A stretch of 64,000 nt of DNA from positions 431,432-495,431 of the forward strand of contig NW_004451510.1 in the NCBI RefSeq assembly GCF_000321225.1, given 5' to 3'. The translations under genes and the position numbers were made by a program. This document shows positions 10,185 to 21,880 of the stretch, in pieces (within the stretch, counting starts at the first letter, position 1; each line of letters starts with the position of its first letter). The notes under the pieces are model-generated. The model saw nothing but the letters and a program-made list of their open reading frames with translations. It was not told where the DNA came from and ran no database searches. The DNA comes from Odobenus rosmarus divergens. Taxonomy: Eukaryota > Chordata > Mammalia > Carnivora > Odobenidae.

Positions 10185-12781
10185 CGAGAAGCTCTATAAT
10201 AAAATCTTTTTTTTCTCAAAATGCAGGAACCTGGGTATTGTCCTAGAGAGTTTATTCCACTCTTCAAACCTCCCGGAAAAACTGACATGCATCAGACTGC
10301 CGATCTCACAGTATACTCTCTGAGGCAGGAATTTGAGGAAGCCATCATTTCCATCTTGAGCAGAAACTGAAACCCTTTTTTTTTCCCTTTTAATTACTGG
10401 TTGTTTCTGAGCTTAGAAAAACAGGAAGTGAAAGGAATCAAGAAATATTTTCCAAACAGAATTCCCGTCAATGCTCAGGGGTTAGGTTTCAGTGACAACA
10501 CCCAGGAATGACAGTTCTTTCTCAAATCACGCCGGTGACTATGAGACAGAGGGGTGGCCGCCCCAGGTGAGCCGTGCTGCCATCACGATGTTACCAGATT
10601 CGAGGATTTCTCCTAAGACATTTATGACCACAGAATACTTTTTAAAGTACTCACTCCTTTATTTGCCATTTGTAGAAAGCCCAGTGAGCACTTGAGCAGG
10701 GTGAAGAAAGTGCAGACTGTTCTTCATTCGTAGGAATACTCTGATAACCCCGGCAAAGTGTGGGGTAAGCCGAGAAAGAAGCAAGCACTGGAGTCCTGCC
10801 AGCCCCTGGCCCAGCTTCTTGATGGCTGTACCAGATGTCTGAATCAACCTCGGCAGAAGGGCCAGGTGTTCTTTTAAATTTGAAATTACAAGCAGAAACA
10901 TAAGACCATTTTATGTCTTCTTTGAAGAAACAGTTAGAGGATAAAAAAGCGGCAGCCGTCGACCTGACTTGGATTGAGACTTCTCAGCCAAATCTCAGTG
11001 AGAAAACCATTTCCCTTTCCCGCTCTGAGTGAGTGGGGGTTCCCCCTGGTCGCAGACCTCTGCCCTCTCTTCCTGACCACAGAGAAGTGCTCAGCCGATC
11101 AAAGAGGACAAATGCTCCAAGGAGACCACTCTGCCTCCCCACCTGGAGGACAGGCACACCTCCCAGGGGACCTGTTTCCTCTGGACTTTCTCAAGGGGCA
11201 TGACAGCATCTTAAAAAATGTCTGGACTTGAAAGGCAAAAAGTCAACCTTCAGATTTGTGTTCAGGAAGAAAGAAGACAGGCTGGTCAAAATTATATCCA
11301 CTAGACATGCAGTCAGTAAGCTGGTGTGCTTTTTATAAGCCAACAAACATAAAAAACAAGACGTGATGCGTCCATTGGCTGGATTAGAAACAAGGACACT
11401 GCAAAAGGATTTACCAAAGGTGGCTTTGAATGGGTCTACTCTCCTTCCAATAGACTGTTCTGTCTGTTGAATACATTCGTCAGAGGATCAGGTGTTCTAA
11501 GTTGTTTTTGGTGTTTTGTTTTGTTTTGTTTTGTTTTTACTATTTTAATGGGCCTTAGCCAGACACATTCTTGTGGCCCCAGTGAATGTTCTATAGCTAA
11601 AATACTTCAGGGATTGGTAAAAAGCCTACAATATACCCCTCCTGGAAGTGTTACTTCATCATGTACTTGCCTGGAGTAGCAATTCTGCTTCTGTAAAGAA
11701 TTTCTGTAACCTTATTGCGTTCACCTCCAAGAAGAGATGAACAGTAGGGAGGTGTCCAGAAAGGTTACTTGGTGACTCAGACCGCAGACCTCCGAATGAA
11801 GTCACTCAAGAAGTTTGCATTAGTCTTGGCCCTAGATTTCTCATTGTCTAAATCAGCACAGTGACCTTAACTACCCCCATCCCTATGCACACGCTCGTTC
11901 TCAAACATTGCACACGAAGACTTCTGTCCATGTCCCAGGTGCTGCCTCAAGACCCACCTGCCATTTCTTATGTGTCCTGTGCTATTGGTCTGGGTTTTGG
12001 AATCATTCTTGTTTTCAGCCCATTTAAATTTAGACATGACCTTTTAAAATCCCCCTTGCTTTTGCTGTCCATCAACGGGGTTGTAGAAATTAGTTCCTGT
12101 GGCACTGATGGAGACAGCCTAGCGAGTACTAAGATTCCTATTGCTTTGGAAACGAGGTGGGGGCTATTTTCTACCATGATAGTTCTTGATAGTCTTCCCT
12201 TCCCGAAAAAGGACTAGGTTGCTGGTTTGGGTGATTACAAAAGGGCAGAGCCGAACATGGGGTCCTGAGGCCTAAGAGGAGAGGGTAGAATCTTACCTGG
12301 GAGGGTTGAGGCTGGCATGGTTGAGCGAACCATTTCAGGTCAGACACTTGAGAAAAACCAGAGAGGGTAGAGCCTTGGGGAGATCAAACAGAAATATTCA
12401 GAGGAGGGGACACAGTCTAGGAGTATCTACAGCTTTATTGGCAGGGAAACCACAGGGCAGTGGTGCACAGGATTCCTTTGGGTTAAGAGTCAGAAAGTAT
12501 AGTTTGTGGCCTATGGAGACAAAGAGCCAGGACAAACCTAGACAGCTCACAATTAGAGCCTGTTTCTATTCTCAGCTACAGAATTAGCTAATTTGTCATT
12601 TATTTGCTTTTCTCCCAACCATGCGATGGCCAATTATCACCCATTTTGCATGACTGGGTAATAATTTGAACATAAATTTAGGGAGGCCTAAGGAAAGGAG
12701 TTAAGAATGTTCCAATTACTGGAGCCAACTTGGCACTCCCGAATATCTCCCTCTCCACTCATGGGTTAGTCTCTGTCCCAA
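10185..12781. other. Repeat-poor unique block, no gene called
   Basis: About 2.6 kb with almost no recognisable repeat and scattered CpG (for example near 10528-10610 and 10950-10965), unlike the AT-rich flanks. Open frames reach 118 codons (11861-12217) and 80 codons on the minus strand (10659-10901), but none shows a domain, signal peptide or clear splice context. A (TTTTG)n patch lies at 11510-11537. This may be old regulatory sequence; nothing stronger can be read. Confidence 0.45.
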
Positions 12782-12945
12782 GATGACTTTGAAAAGTTTA
12801 CTTTACCTCTCTCAGCCTCAGTTTTATCATCTGTAATGTGAAGATCATCCTATCTATCTTGCAAGGGTGTTTAAGGTTGCATGAAAGAATGAGCATAAAG
12901 CACTGAGCCACAGTGATGGATACAAGGTAAATAGTGCTCAATATT
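12782..12945 (-). mobile_element. MIR SINE
   Basis: Blocks CTTTACCTCTCTCAGCCTCA, GTTTTATCATCTGTAATGTG, CTTGCAAGGGTGTTTAAGG and GCATAAAGCACTGAGCCACA follow the order of reverse-complemented MIR, ending in AAATAGTGCTCAATA. Confidence 0.85.
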
Positions 12946-13445
12946 CCAGCTCTGGGGACTTTCTCCATGTTCTGCCTCTTATCCTCACATCCTGAGCTGA
13001 CAGCTCTGCTCAAATGTCTAGGTTCTTTCTGTTGATTTGAACTTCATTTCTGTGACAACCTAGACCTCGTACATACTCTGTCCCTTCATCTGTCCTAGGT
13101 CTTGCTTACCCTCAGCTTCCTGTTGTACTCATTCAGCTCTATATTTAGAATTCTTTGGACACAATTTCACCTGTTTATGGTTTCATCTCCCAGATTCTAG
13201 ACAGCTGTGGCATCTTGGAGATGCACAATGGCCAGGTTAGTTATGGTCTGATATGGCAGCATGACAGCCTTGGCTATGGATGACATTAACTGGACCAAAA
13301 GAAAACACTCACTGCACAGGGTTGTGAGCAAGATGATGGTTTGAAAGCTGGATGGTCAATTCCAAAAGTATAGTGTTCCTAGCAGAACTTCTTAGGAGGA
13401 TCATGGAGTGTGTGTACTATATGCCAAGTTTTCTAATGCTGTTTG
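12946..13445. other. Unique sequence
   Basis: No repeat or gene recognised. Confidence 0.4.
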
Positions 13446-13456
13446 GGATTTCCTTT

Positions 13457-13660
13457 TTTTTTTTTTTTTTTAAAGATTTATTTATTTATTTGAGAAAGAG
13501 AGCAGGGGGAGGGGCAGAGGGAGAGGGAGAAAGAACCCCAAGCAGACTGCCCACTGAGTGCGGAGCCCGGTGTGGGGCTCGATCTCATGACCCTGAGATC
13601 ATGACCTGAGCTGAAACTAGGAGTCAGACATTTAATTAACTGAGCTACCCAGGTGTTCCA
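13457..13660 (-). mobile_element. Carnivore SINE (younger of a nested pair)
   Basis: Reverse-oriented SINE: long T-run, AAAGATTTATTTATTTATTT, purine-rich body, GAGCTACCCAGGTGTTCC end. It is flanked by GGATTTCCTTT at 13446-13456 and 13661-13671. That target itself belongs to the left target duplication of the SINE at 13672, so this copy landed second. Confidence 0.95.
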
Positions 13661-13671
13661 GGATTTCCTTT

Positions 13672-13886
13672 CTTTCTTTCTTTTTTTAAAGATTTTATTT
13701 ATTTATTCTAGAGAGAGAGAAAGATTGAGAGAATGAGAGGGAGGAAGGGCAGAGGGAGGAAGGGCAGAGGGAGAGCAGACTCCCTTTGGAGCAGGGAGCC
13801 CAATGTGGGACTCGATCCCAGGACCCTGGGATCATGACCTGAGCCGAAGGTGGACACTTAACCAACTGAGTCATCCAAGCACCACT
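13672..13886 (-). mobile_element. Carnivore SINE (older of a nested pair)
   Basis: Reverse-oriented SINE with a (CTTT)n/T-run head, a tandemly repeated GGAGGAAGGGCAGAG segment near 13740-13770, and a TCATCCAAGCACCA end. Its target duplication TGTTTGGGATTTC is at 13440-13452 and 13887-13899, now separated by the neighbouring SINE. Confidence 0.94.
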
Positions 13887-13900
13887 TGTTTGGGATTTCT

Positions 13901-14141
13901 TAATTTTTTAATATACCTAGGGACCTCAGAAAAGGGAAGAGGCTGAGGCTTCTCTTGGACATGAGAAGCACTGGGTTTATAAATCAGGTATCAGATCTGT
14001 CCTCTTGCATTAAACATTTAGGCTAGCTCATAGGCCATATGCATATCAGCATGGTGGTGGCAACAGCATCTCATTTTGGTTAATAGTAATCAGTAATCTT
14101 GTCAAATTCAGGGTGGGATTCTTATTTTCAGGATAGCATAT
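13901..14141. other. Unique sequence
   Basis: No repeat or gene recognised. Confidence 0.4.
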
Positions 14142-14820
14142 TGTGGTAGGATAAAAAATGTGTCCCTGAGATATCAGGTTCTAATCTTTTTTTTTTTTTT
14201 TTAAGATTTTACTTATTTATATGTCAGAGAGAGAACGCACAAGCAGGGGGAGTGGCAGACAGAGGGAGAAGCAGAATCCCTGTTGAGCAGGCAGCCCGAC
14301 GTGGGGCTTGATCCTAGGACCCTGGGATCATGACCTGAGCCAAAGGCAGAGGTTTAACTAACTGAGCCACCCAGGCATCCCAGTTCTAATCTTTGATATC
14401 TGTAAATGTTACTTTATATTGAAAAAGGGTCTTTGCAGCTGGGATTAAGTTAATGATCTTGAGATGGGGAGAGTATCCCAGATTATCTTGGTGGACTCTA
14501 AATGTAATCACAAATATCCATATGATTGAGAGAGAGGGAGGGAAGATTTTTACTATAGACAGAAGAGGAGTAGGTGATGTGACCTTGAAAGCAGGAAGGT
14601 GGCCACAAGCCAAGGAATGCTGGCGGCCAACAGAAGCTGGCAAGGCAAGAAATGAATCCCCCTCTAGAACTTTAGGAGGGAGTGCAGCTCTGTGCGCACC
14701 TTGAATTCAGCCCAGGGACAGTGACTGGACTTCTGAAACTATGAGAGAATAAATTTCTGTTGTTTTAAGCCACTAGGTTTGTGGTTACTTATTACAGCAA
14801 CTATAGAAACCTAATACACA
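14142..14820 (+). mobile_element. MLT1-type solo LTR, split by a SINE
   Basis: Starts TGTGGTAGGATAAAAAATG and, after the SINE, continues with GGGTCTTTGCAGCTGGGATT, a region giving AAGGTGGCCACAAGCCAAGG, the poly(A)-signal block GAGAATAAATTTCTGTTGTT, TTAAGCCACTAGGTTTGTGG and a terminal ACCTAATACACA. This is the full MLT1 LTR order from TG to CA. No internal retroviral part is present. The open frame at 14453-14704 is LTR sequence, not a gene. Confidence 0.93.
14189..14382 (-). mobile_element. Carnivore SINE inside the MLT1 LTR
   Basis: Reverse-oriented SINE with a T-run and a CCACCCAGGCATCCCA end. The duplication GTTCTAATCTT at 14178-14188 and 14383-14393 is MLT1 sequence, so the SINE postdates the LTR. 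Confidence 0.95.
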
Positions 14821-15299
14821 TGCTATTTCTCTAATTTTGACACATTTAAGGCCTTGGGTTCAATCTCTTATATATTAAAATGCCTCTTCCTATCTATAAA
14901 ACAACTGTGGGCAAAGTGTGCCCATGCAGCCGAAGAAAATACTTATTGATTTCTGCATAAGAGGAGATACTTCATGTTTCAAAAAAAAAAAAATCTGATT
15001 ATAAATAACATGTATGGGAGGTTATATAGACAATATAAAATAAAGATGAAAGTAAAAAGAAGGCATGGTCCCATCATCCAGAAATAATCTCCATTTTTTG
15101 GAATGTGACACATATCCTTTCAACCTTCTTTCTCCAGCTACACATACACCCACATACACATGTTTGTTTTCAGCAAATGATCAATTTCTTGGACATTTAG
15201 TTTCCAGTTTTTATTTTGATGAGAATCCTCTGCATATATTTCTCTGAACCGGTCTAAACATTTTTTTCTGGTACAAATTGCTAGAAGCAACACCGCTGA
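14821..15299. other. Unique sequence
   Basis: Includes an A-run near 14980-14993. No gene. Confidence 0.4.
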
Positions 15300-15556
15300 G
15301 TCAAATAAATATATATATATATATATATATACATAAATATATATAAAATATATTTTTAAATATATTATTTAAATATTTATATATTCATACATTATTATAT
15401 ATTATAATATATACTTAGTATAATATATAACATTATTGTAATATAATAATAATGTAATATAATTATAATACATATTAAATATATTTATATATTTATATAA
15501 TATTAAATGTTATATAAAATATTTAAATTTAAATATTTTAAATATATATATGTTTG
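15300..15556. repeat. (TA)n and AT-rich low-complexity tract
   Basis: A (TA)n run at about 15308-15331 opens a 250-base tract made almost only of A and T, with repeated ATATTTAAATAT-like palindromic pieces. Such tracts are prone to slippage and to cruciform formation; length here may vary between individuals. Confidence 0.9.
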
Positions 15557-15659
15557 TAATACTGATGCATAGTGTCACATTAGTATTTCCAGGTTTGTAC
15601 CACTTTATTCCCCAAACAACAGTACAGCCTTGCCAATAGTGATTTAAAAATTAAGGTTT

Positions 15660-15841
15660 GGGGCACCTGCATGGCTCAGTCGGTTAAGCATCTGCCTTCA
15701 GCTCAAGTCATCATCTGGGAGTCCTGGGATGGAGCCCTGCGTCGGGGTCCCTGCTCAGCAGGGAGTCTGCTTCTCCCTCTGCCCTTCACTCTGCTCATGC
15801 TCTCTCTCTAATAAATAAATAAAATCTTCAAAAAAAATTTA
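15660..15841 (+). mobile_element. Carnivore SINE
   Basis: Head GGGGCACCTGCATGGCTCAG, tail TAATAAATAAATAAAATC. The duplication AAAAATTAAGGTT is at 15646-15658 and 15842-15854. Confidence 0.95.
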
Positions 15842-15854
15842 AAAAATTAAGGTT

Positions 15855-16811
15855 CTGTGGTTGCAAGCAACAAAAAAGAATGCTAACTAATGGAGAAAAA
15901 GGATGTAGTAAAAGGGAGCTAAGGTGGCTCACAGAAACAAAGAAAAGACTGAATGGCCAAAAAGAGGGCTATTCTTCTCTCTAGAGTTCTTCCAGAAGGG
16001 GATGCTGATCCATTCCCTTTATATTTCTTTGTGATTCAAATTCACAGAAGGTAAAACTGGATTTCCAGAGCTTGGCGCCATGCTCACTCCCTGGACCAAT
16101 CACTGCAGGGCAATGTGGTATTATATTTTGATGGGCCATTTCCCACCATAGGCTAGAACAATGAAGAAATAGCAGACCTCCACAGTGTGCTCATCAAAGA
16201 GAGGCCATCTGTGGGATGAATTCTACTTTGTGTCCAGCCTTCCAGTGGTCCATTCCAAGACCAAAGTAACTGGAGCTAAATCTGCAGAAAGAGAGCCATG
16301 AGACATTCACTTCTTAGAGTGTGAATCACCTGAGAAGATAAAGAATGACATCAAGATTCCTGAGAATATCAGCCAATAATGTGGAAGCTGAAGGGTAAAG
16401 GAAGGTGACCAAATTTCCCTGAGTCACACCTGTTAGGGGTTCCGCAAATCACATTCTGTATTCTGTGTAGTCTCCTGCACGCGGACATGCTAATGGTATA
16501 CTCTGAATAAACCTTGTGGACTAGAGAAAAAGTGCCTCTTACAGAATGAAAGGCATTTCTTTCTAGATGATCTTCATGCTACACTTCATAGGGGATAAAA
16601 ATTTGACACAAACATTACTAAACCTCAACTCCATTATGAATACTGAACTCACCTCAAATTTTACTCACTCCACCCTTCCCAAACCTATTCTTTTATCTCT
16701 GTGGATACCAGTGCCATTTACCAGGAAACCTAAGTTCTGTTTTTTTTTTTTTTTCTTTACTTTTTCTTCACCTCCACATCCCATTCATCTCTAGATTCTA
16801 CTTAACAGTAA
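15855..16811. other. Unique sequence, no gene seen
   Basis: No repeat recognised apart from a T-run at 16740-16754. The frame at 16567-16794 runs through that T-run and has no domain. Confidence 0.4.
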
Positions 16812-17045
16812 TGGATAACACATTCATAGCATTTACCATATGCCGACTAGGGATCTACGCTTGTTACAAACATTAACTTATTTACTTCTCATTACATTTC
16901 TAGAAACTACGATGATTATCTTTGTTTTGCCAACAAGAGAACTAAAACACAGCATCCCAAGTCACAAAGCTAGAAAGTATTACATCTGGGATGCTGCCTT
17001 CAGGCAGTCTGGCTCCAGAATCCACCCTCTTAACTCTTAGAGTTT
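16812..17045 (+). mobile_element. MIR SINE, nearly full length
   Basis: Blocks in MIR order: GCATTTACCATATGCCGACT, AACATTAACTTATTTACTTC, AAGAGAACTAAAACACAGC, CACAAAGCTAGAAAGTATTA, then GGCAGTCTGGCTCCAGAATC and CTCTTAACTCTTAG. The frame at 16840-17040 is this element, not a gene. Confidence 0.88.
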
Positions 17046-17127
17046 ATGTTCTAACTATTTTTTGAATCTCTCATCTTTTCTCCCTTTTTCTTTGCTCAAG
17101 TCCTTATCAAAACTCACTTGAATTCGG

Positions 17128-17425
17128 TCTTAATTGTGGTGGCCATTATATGAATCTATATATGTGATAAAATTTTATAAAACTATAGATATGCAAAAGT
17201 TGATAAAATTTGTGTAAGGTCTGTAGTCTAGTTAATGGTATTGTGCAATGTCATTTTCCTGGTTTTGATACTATATTATAGTTCAGTAACTTGTTACTGT
17301 TAGGAGAAGCTGGGTTAAGGATACATGGGATCTCTCTAGTATTTTTACTGCTTATTGTGAATATATAATTATTTCAAAGTAAAAATAAAAGTCTTTTTTA
17401 ATTAAAGTAAAAGAAAAAAAAAAAG
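17128..17425 (+). mobile_element. Old L1 (L1M-type) 3' end
   Basis: Contains TTGTGGTGGCCATTATATGA, ATGTGATAAAATTTTATAAA, AAGGTCTGTAGTCTAGTTAA, TTTCCTGGTTTTGATACTAT, GAGAAGCTGGGTTAAGGATA and TATAATTATTTCAAAGTAAA before an A-rich end. This is the well-known 3' UTR pattern of mammal-wide L1M elements. Confidence 0.85.
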
Positions 17426-17439
17426 TCTTTCTGTTTCTC

Positions 17440-18310
17440 ATCTCCGTGTCCTGTTCTCCAATTCTTTTCTCACTGTGGCCAGAGGGATCTTTCTGATTTC
17501 CTTCCGTCATTTCCCTGGTTCTTCCACATCCCCTACTGCCCTGAAGGATGAAATCTGCATTCCTTAATGTGTTTAAAGACCTGGCCCCAGGCTAGGTCTA
17601 GAATTCCACATCCTGGCCAAGGCTTGCATTTAATATTGCATTTCCATACTGTACTCTCAGTAGAAATAATTTTTCTTTCCAGAATGTATCCTGGAATCAC
17701 TGCTCTGGGATTTTGCTCCTTTGCTTTTCCTCATGCCCAGAGACCTTTCCCAAGACCCCCCCTCTGCTGATGCTGCTTCATCCTGCAAGCTGAGTAGGGC
17801 TCAGAATTGCCTTCTTTGGGACTCTTTTTCATACCACCTTTCTGCCTCACCTGAGTTGAGTTAGATCCCTCTGAGGTCCCCATAGCACCTGATAAGTGCC
17901 TCCATCTTGGCATTTCCAAAGCTGGGTCACATCCACTTAGTAGTCATCTGCCTCCTGGCACATTCCCTGAGGACTAAAACAAATGTTCCTTACCCAGCAC
18001 CTGGGTGGCTCAGTCGGTTAAGCATCTGACTTGGTTTCAGCTCAGGTCGTGATCTCAGGATTATGAGATCAAGCCCCGTGTCCTGCTTCGTGCTCAGTGG
18101 GAAGTCTGCTTGAGATTCTTTCCCTCCCCCTCTGTCCCTCCGTTTCTGCCCCTCCCCTTCCCCCTCAGCTCCTCCCCATTTGTGCTCACACTCTCTCTCT
18201 CTCTCGAAGATAAATAAAATCTTTTTAAAAACTCTACCTTACATTCAGGGCCACATAGTGGGCCCTGAATAAGTGTGCTTCTTGAGTGAAAGAAAAATAA
18301 ATGGATCCCT
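17440..18310 (+). mobile_element. LINE-2 3' portion, split by a SINE
   Basis: GGCCAGAGGGATCTTTCTGA, TTTAAAGACCTGGCCCCAGG, CTTTGCTTTTCCTCATGCCC and CATAGCACCTGATAAGTGCC follow the L2 terminal order, and after the SINE the end resumes with CACATAGTGGGCCCTGAATAA. The frames at 17567-17919 are remnants of L2 sequence, not genes. Confidence 0.8.
17994..18229 (+). mobile_element. Carnivore SINE inside L2
   Basis: Head AGCACCTGGGTGGCTCAGTC with an extra TTGGTTT in the 'GACT..CAGCTCAGG' region, an unusually long pyrimidine-rich body and a GATAAATAAAATCTTTTTAAA tail. No clean target duplication is left (only CCTTAC on each side), so it may be older than most copies here. Confidence 0.92.
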
Positions 18311-19531
18311 GGGTTGACCACTTTCTATTTTGTCAAAGGTCTTCATTCACTTGACACTAACTCAAATTCCTTTTATTTTTTTTTAATCATAAAACAATTA
18401 ATGCACTTTTATGCTGCCATTCCCAGGGACACATTTTAATTATTCTTTTTAAACATTTTAAGTGACATTTGGGAGAGTTCATAAATATACAGAAATAATT
18501 TCAGAGGCTATCAGTTTATGGGAATACAAAAAGTGCATGGTATTGCTTTGATTTTGAATATTTCTATAGGGAAATACATTGGGTTCCCATTTATTCTATC
18601 ATCCCAGGCCTAATCACTTTATGCCATCCTCCCCCTATCAAGGCTGCTTTTTATGCCAAATAAAGCATACATATAGTTTCAATTTCTTTAACTCCCAATG
18701 TAAACTTAATGCTTTAAATATTTGGAGTTTTCAGTTTATTTTGTCATGTTTACATTCTACAGAAACTTAAGGCAGCTCCAACCTTCAGTATGTTTTCTTT
18801 TAATCTTTCATATATCCTATGGCACAGACACTGTCCAGGAAAAAAGAACTCACCAATTTGAAGTTTGTCTTCTTTTTGATATACAAGGTATGACTTTTTG
18901 GTTGGATGTGACCAGAAGTTGCTTACAATTATTTGGTGATGATCTGAGATACTTGAGTATACAGAGGGAGTAATAGTTAATGGTAAGTAAGTTCAGCCAG
19001 ATCCATTTCGTTCTCACCAAGTGTCTCCAGCTAGTTTGACCATGTGGCCTCTTCCAGAATGTCCCAAGCAGAGTTAGATCACCACCTTCCTTTCCTTTGA
19101 AGCCCAGTTACAGTCCAGGGAAATTTAGGACACATGTTCCAGATGTCTCACACTGAAATGCTTTTGGTTATTGTGGTTAAATATACTCTCTCCAAAACTA
19201 GGATCGTTCATGAGGGAATTCTGAGATGATTTTGTGGCATTTGTTCAAAATAGAAAGGAATGATTTCCTTAAAGAGTAAGGAAAAGAACTCAAGGCAAAG
19301 AGTATTAGGTTGAGACTTAGAACCTACATAGCCATCATGAGTTGGTGCTCTGCAATCTGGAAATGCCTTCTGGTGTTGTCAAGATGTTTGAAAGAGAAGT
19401 CTATGCTTTCTATGCTGATGTGGTCTTTAAAATGCAGTTCTAATGCTAGGTCTCCTGTAAAGTCTCTGTGTAGATTTAGTCATGTACTCCTCTGAACTCC
19501 TATAGCATTGGTCATAAGAATAAACCCTATT
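18311..19531. other. Unique sequence, no gene seen
   Basis: AT-rich, with overlapping open frames at 18579-18973 lacking any domain. No repeat recognised. Confidence 0.45.
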
Positions 19532-19770
19532 ACATGCAAGTGCTCTTCTAAGCACTATATATATATATATATATATATTACTTCATTTCATCACTAAAGC
19601 AACCTTTTGAGGTAGATACGATATTATCATCAACTGCCTTTTTTAGATGAGGACACTGAGGCCCAGAGAGGGTAGATAACTTGTCCAAGGTCACACAGCT
19701 AGGAAGTGACAGAGTAGCACTAAACTCAGGCAGTGTCGCTCCAGAACACCAGTTCTTAATCCCCATGTTA
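19532..19770 (+). mobile_element. MIR SINE with (TA)n expansion
   Basis: GTGCTCTTCTAAGCACTATA opens into (TA)n at 19557-19578, then ACTTCATTTCATCACTAAAG, AGATGAGGACACTGAGGCCC, AGAGAGGGTAGATAACTTGT and CCAAGGTCACACAGCTAGGA. This last stretch is the most conserved MIR block. The dinucleotide run grew inside the 'CTTTACATGTATTA' part. Confidence 0.93.
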
Positions 19771-21409
19771 TGTCGCTTTCCATTCCATTCATGTCTCTGC
19801 CAGAGCATTGACCCTGCTAGAATACAGTTCATGGTTGTGTCTCCTTTGCTGACTGCAAAGCCTTTACCTTATTTCATTCCTATACAAATGCCAAGAAAGT
19901 ACTGCCCATTACTGACCACACAAATAGTTGTTGAATTAGTAAATGTCCCTTCTGCTGATTCAAGCCTTTGGATCATCACTAAGACTTACATATAGGTATG
20001 AGAACAGAAATAAGGAAAAGGCAAAGTTGGATACAGCCTTATTGTGTGCAGTAGGGAATAGCATGTTCCAAGATCCTGTGGCACGAAGGAACATGGGGAG
20101 CAAGAAGAAGGGAGCAAAAGGAGAATTCATGTGACCCTGGAATCTCACTGGCTTTGTCCTCTGTCCCCAGTGTTCATAAGTAATCTGGAATTGGCTACAA
20201 TTGACAGATTTCTGTTTCAACGTGTTCTTGGAATAAATTTTGTTGCATTCCCATCAGGATAATAAAATCATGTTCCAAATGATTCCCAGTTTCTGTTCCC
20301 ATTCTATATAATCAGGCAATGGACATTTGACCTTTCAAACTCCTTGTTTTTTTGTTTTTTGTTTTCCAAAACATTCTGAATCGAAAACTCTGAAAATTAA
20401 GGAATCTTGGAAATTTAGTGCTTACCCTAGTGCTTGAGTCCAAGCTCTGATAGCTGCCATCACCAAGCTACCAAAAAGAAATAGTTGCTGAGAGATAAAG
20501 AATGATGACAGTCATTTCTTCCGGAAATTTAAAAAGCTGAACTTCCCTTCCAGGAATAGGGAGAGCTACTTTATGCTCTACATTACCACAGCACTGAGAG
20601 AATGCCCATGGAATTTCTTAGGAGGAGGAACAGATCTTGTTCTTTCCTTAACTTTTAAAAATAGGTCAGGACTTCAGAACTGAAGTACATGTTTATCTTG
20701 TCCCAATTTATCCTCTCCTATTTTATAGTCTTCCTGCTTGTGTGTGTCTCTCACAGGGAACCACATGGAAAACAAATGTCTAGTGAGCACTTTTTCCTCA
20801 GAAATAAAAATGTAAAGGCAATAGGCATTCCTTAGTAAGCCTACTGTCAGGGGAAATGGGGTAGGAAGGCAACTTTCAAACATGTTTTTCCAGAAACCTA
20901 GATAAACTGTGAAAATAATTGGAGTTGTCTCTTGAGGGAGGCCATAAAATGCCATGATGTTGAAATGAATGAAGGATTAAGAGACTCTGCAGAGGGCACA
21001 CCCATTTCCCCAGCACTTTACTGTGCAATGCCATGTTTTCTGTGTAGATGGCTTTGTTCTGCAGGGAGAGGGGTGAATGGATGGCAGTGCTGTGGGTGCT
21101 AAAAGCCTCGCGGGTTTCCTAGAGACCATTGAGATAATTAAAAGACCCAGTACCTAGAAACAAACAAACAAAAAAAACACAAAAAACTTTAATCACAAGT
21201 ATGATATGGATGAGGTTGCCGCTGTATGACTTGCAAATTGGGTTGCTTTTCTTTGGTCTCTTCTTTGGTACTGAGAAGCAATGATATTTAACATTGGCTG
21301 GAATTGTGTTCGAAGCAAACTATTTGAAAGCCTTCACATTTTATTTTATTTTGTGTTTTATCTTACTTTATTTTGCTGGTGGTGACTTGGAAGACTAGTG
21401 TTGGATTTG
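19771..21409. other. Unique sequence, no gene seen
   Basis: A weak L2-like end lies near 19925-19955 (AGTTGTTGAATTAGTAAATG). A (CAAA)n/A-rich patch lies at 21163-21186. Frames of up to 104 codons carry no recognisable domain. Confidence 0.4.

Positions 21410-21440
<31 letters not shown>
21410..21440 (+). repeat. (GT)n microsatellite
   Basis: Alternating GT with one GC interruption. The run is flanked on both sides by TGTTGGATTT, as if the expansion arose within a short duplicated segment. Confidence 0.95.
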
Positions 21441-21667
21441 TGGATTTTTGAAATGATGAAGATCTTTACCAGGATTTACTAAGCTGAGATGAATATGTCT
21501 TAAAGGTGACTGAGCTTTGGTGCAGGATGTTATCTAATGGGCTCATACTGTGTACTTTACCTGTGGGTCTCATTAATTATACCCATTCTGCAAAATCACA
21601 CCATGTAGTCCCCACCTGACATAGTCACGGGTCATCATTATTTCAAATCTTTATCTGGCATTGTCTT

Positions 21668-21880
21668 TTAAACCTTTTTAAATTTTGTAATAATTTCAGA
21701 CTAACAACAACATTTCAATAACAGTGCAAGAATTACTGTTTACTTTCTACTCAGGCTCCTGCAAATGTTAACCTTTATTACATTCATTATTTATTTTTTC
21801 TCTTTCTCTCTTTGAATGAGATACTCTACATGGATATCTCATACCATCTTAATATTAGCTTTTTAAGTTGCTGCTAAAGA
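21668..21880 (+). mobile_element. Probable old L1M fragment
   Basis: AAATTTTGTAATAATTTCAG, GCTCCTGCAAATGTTAACC and a following AATGAGATACTCTACATGG region resemble the L1M piece 'AAATTTTGAAATAATTATAGACTTACAG ... CTAATGTTAACATC'. The match is partial. Confidence 0.45.

Noticed and set aside
11861..12217. 118-codon plus-strand frame
   Set aside because: No domain, no signal peptide, no conserved-looking motif, and a competing frame on the other strand. Length is within chance for this much sequence.
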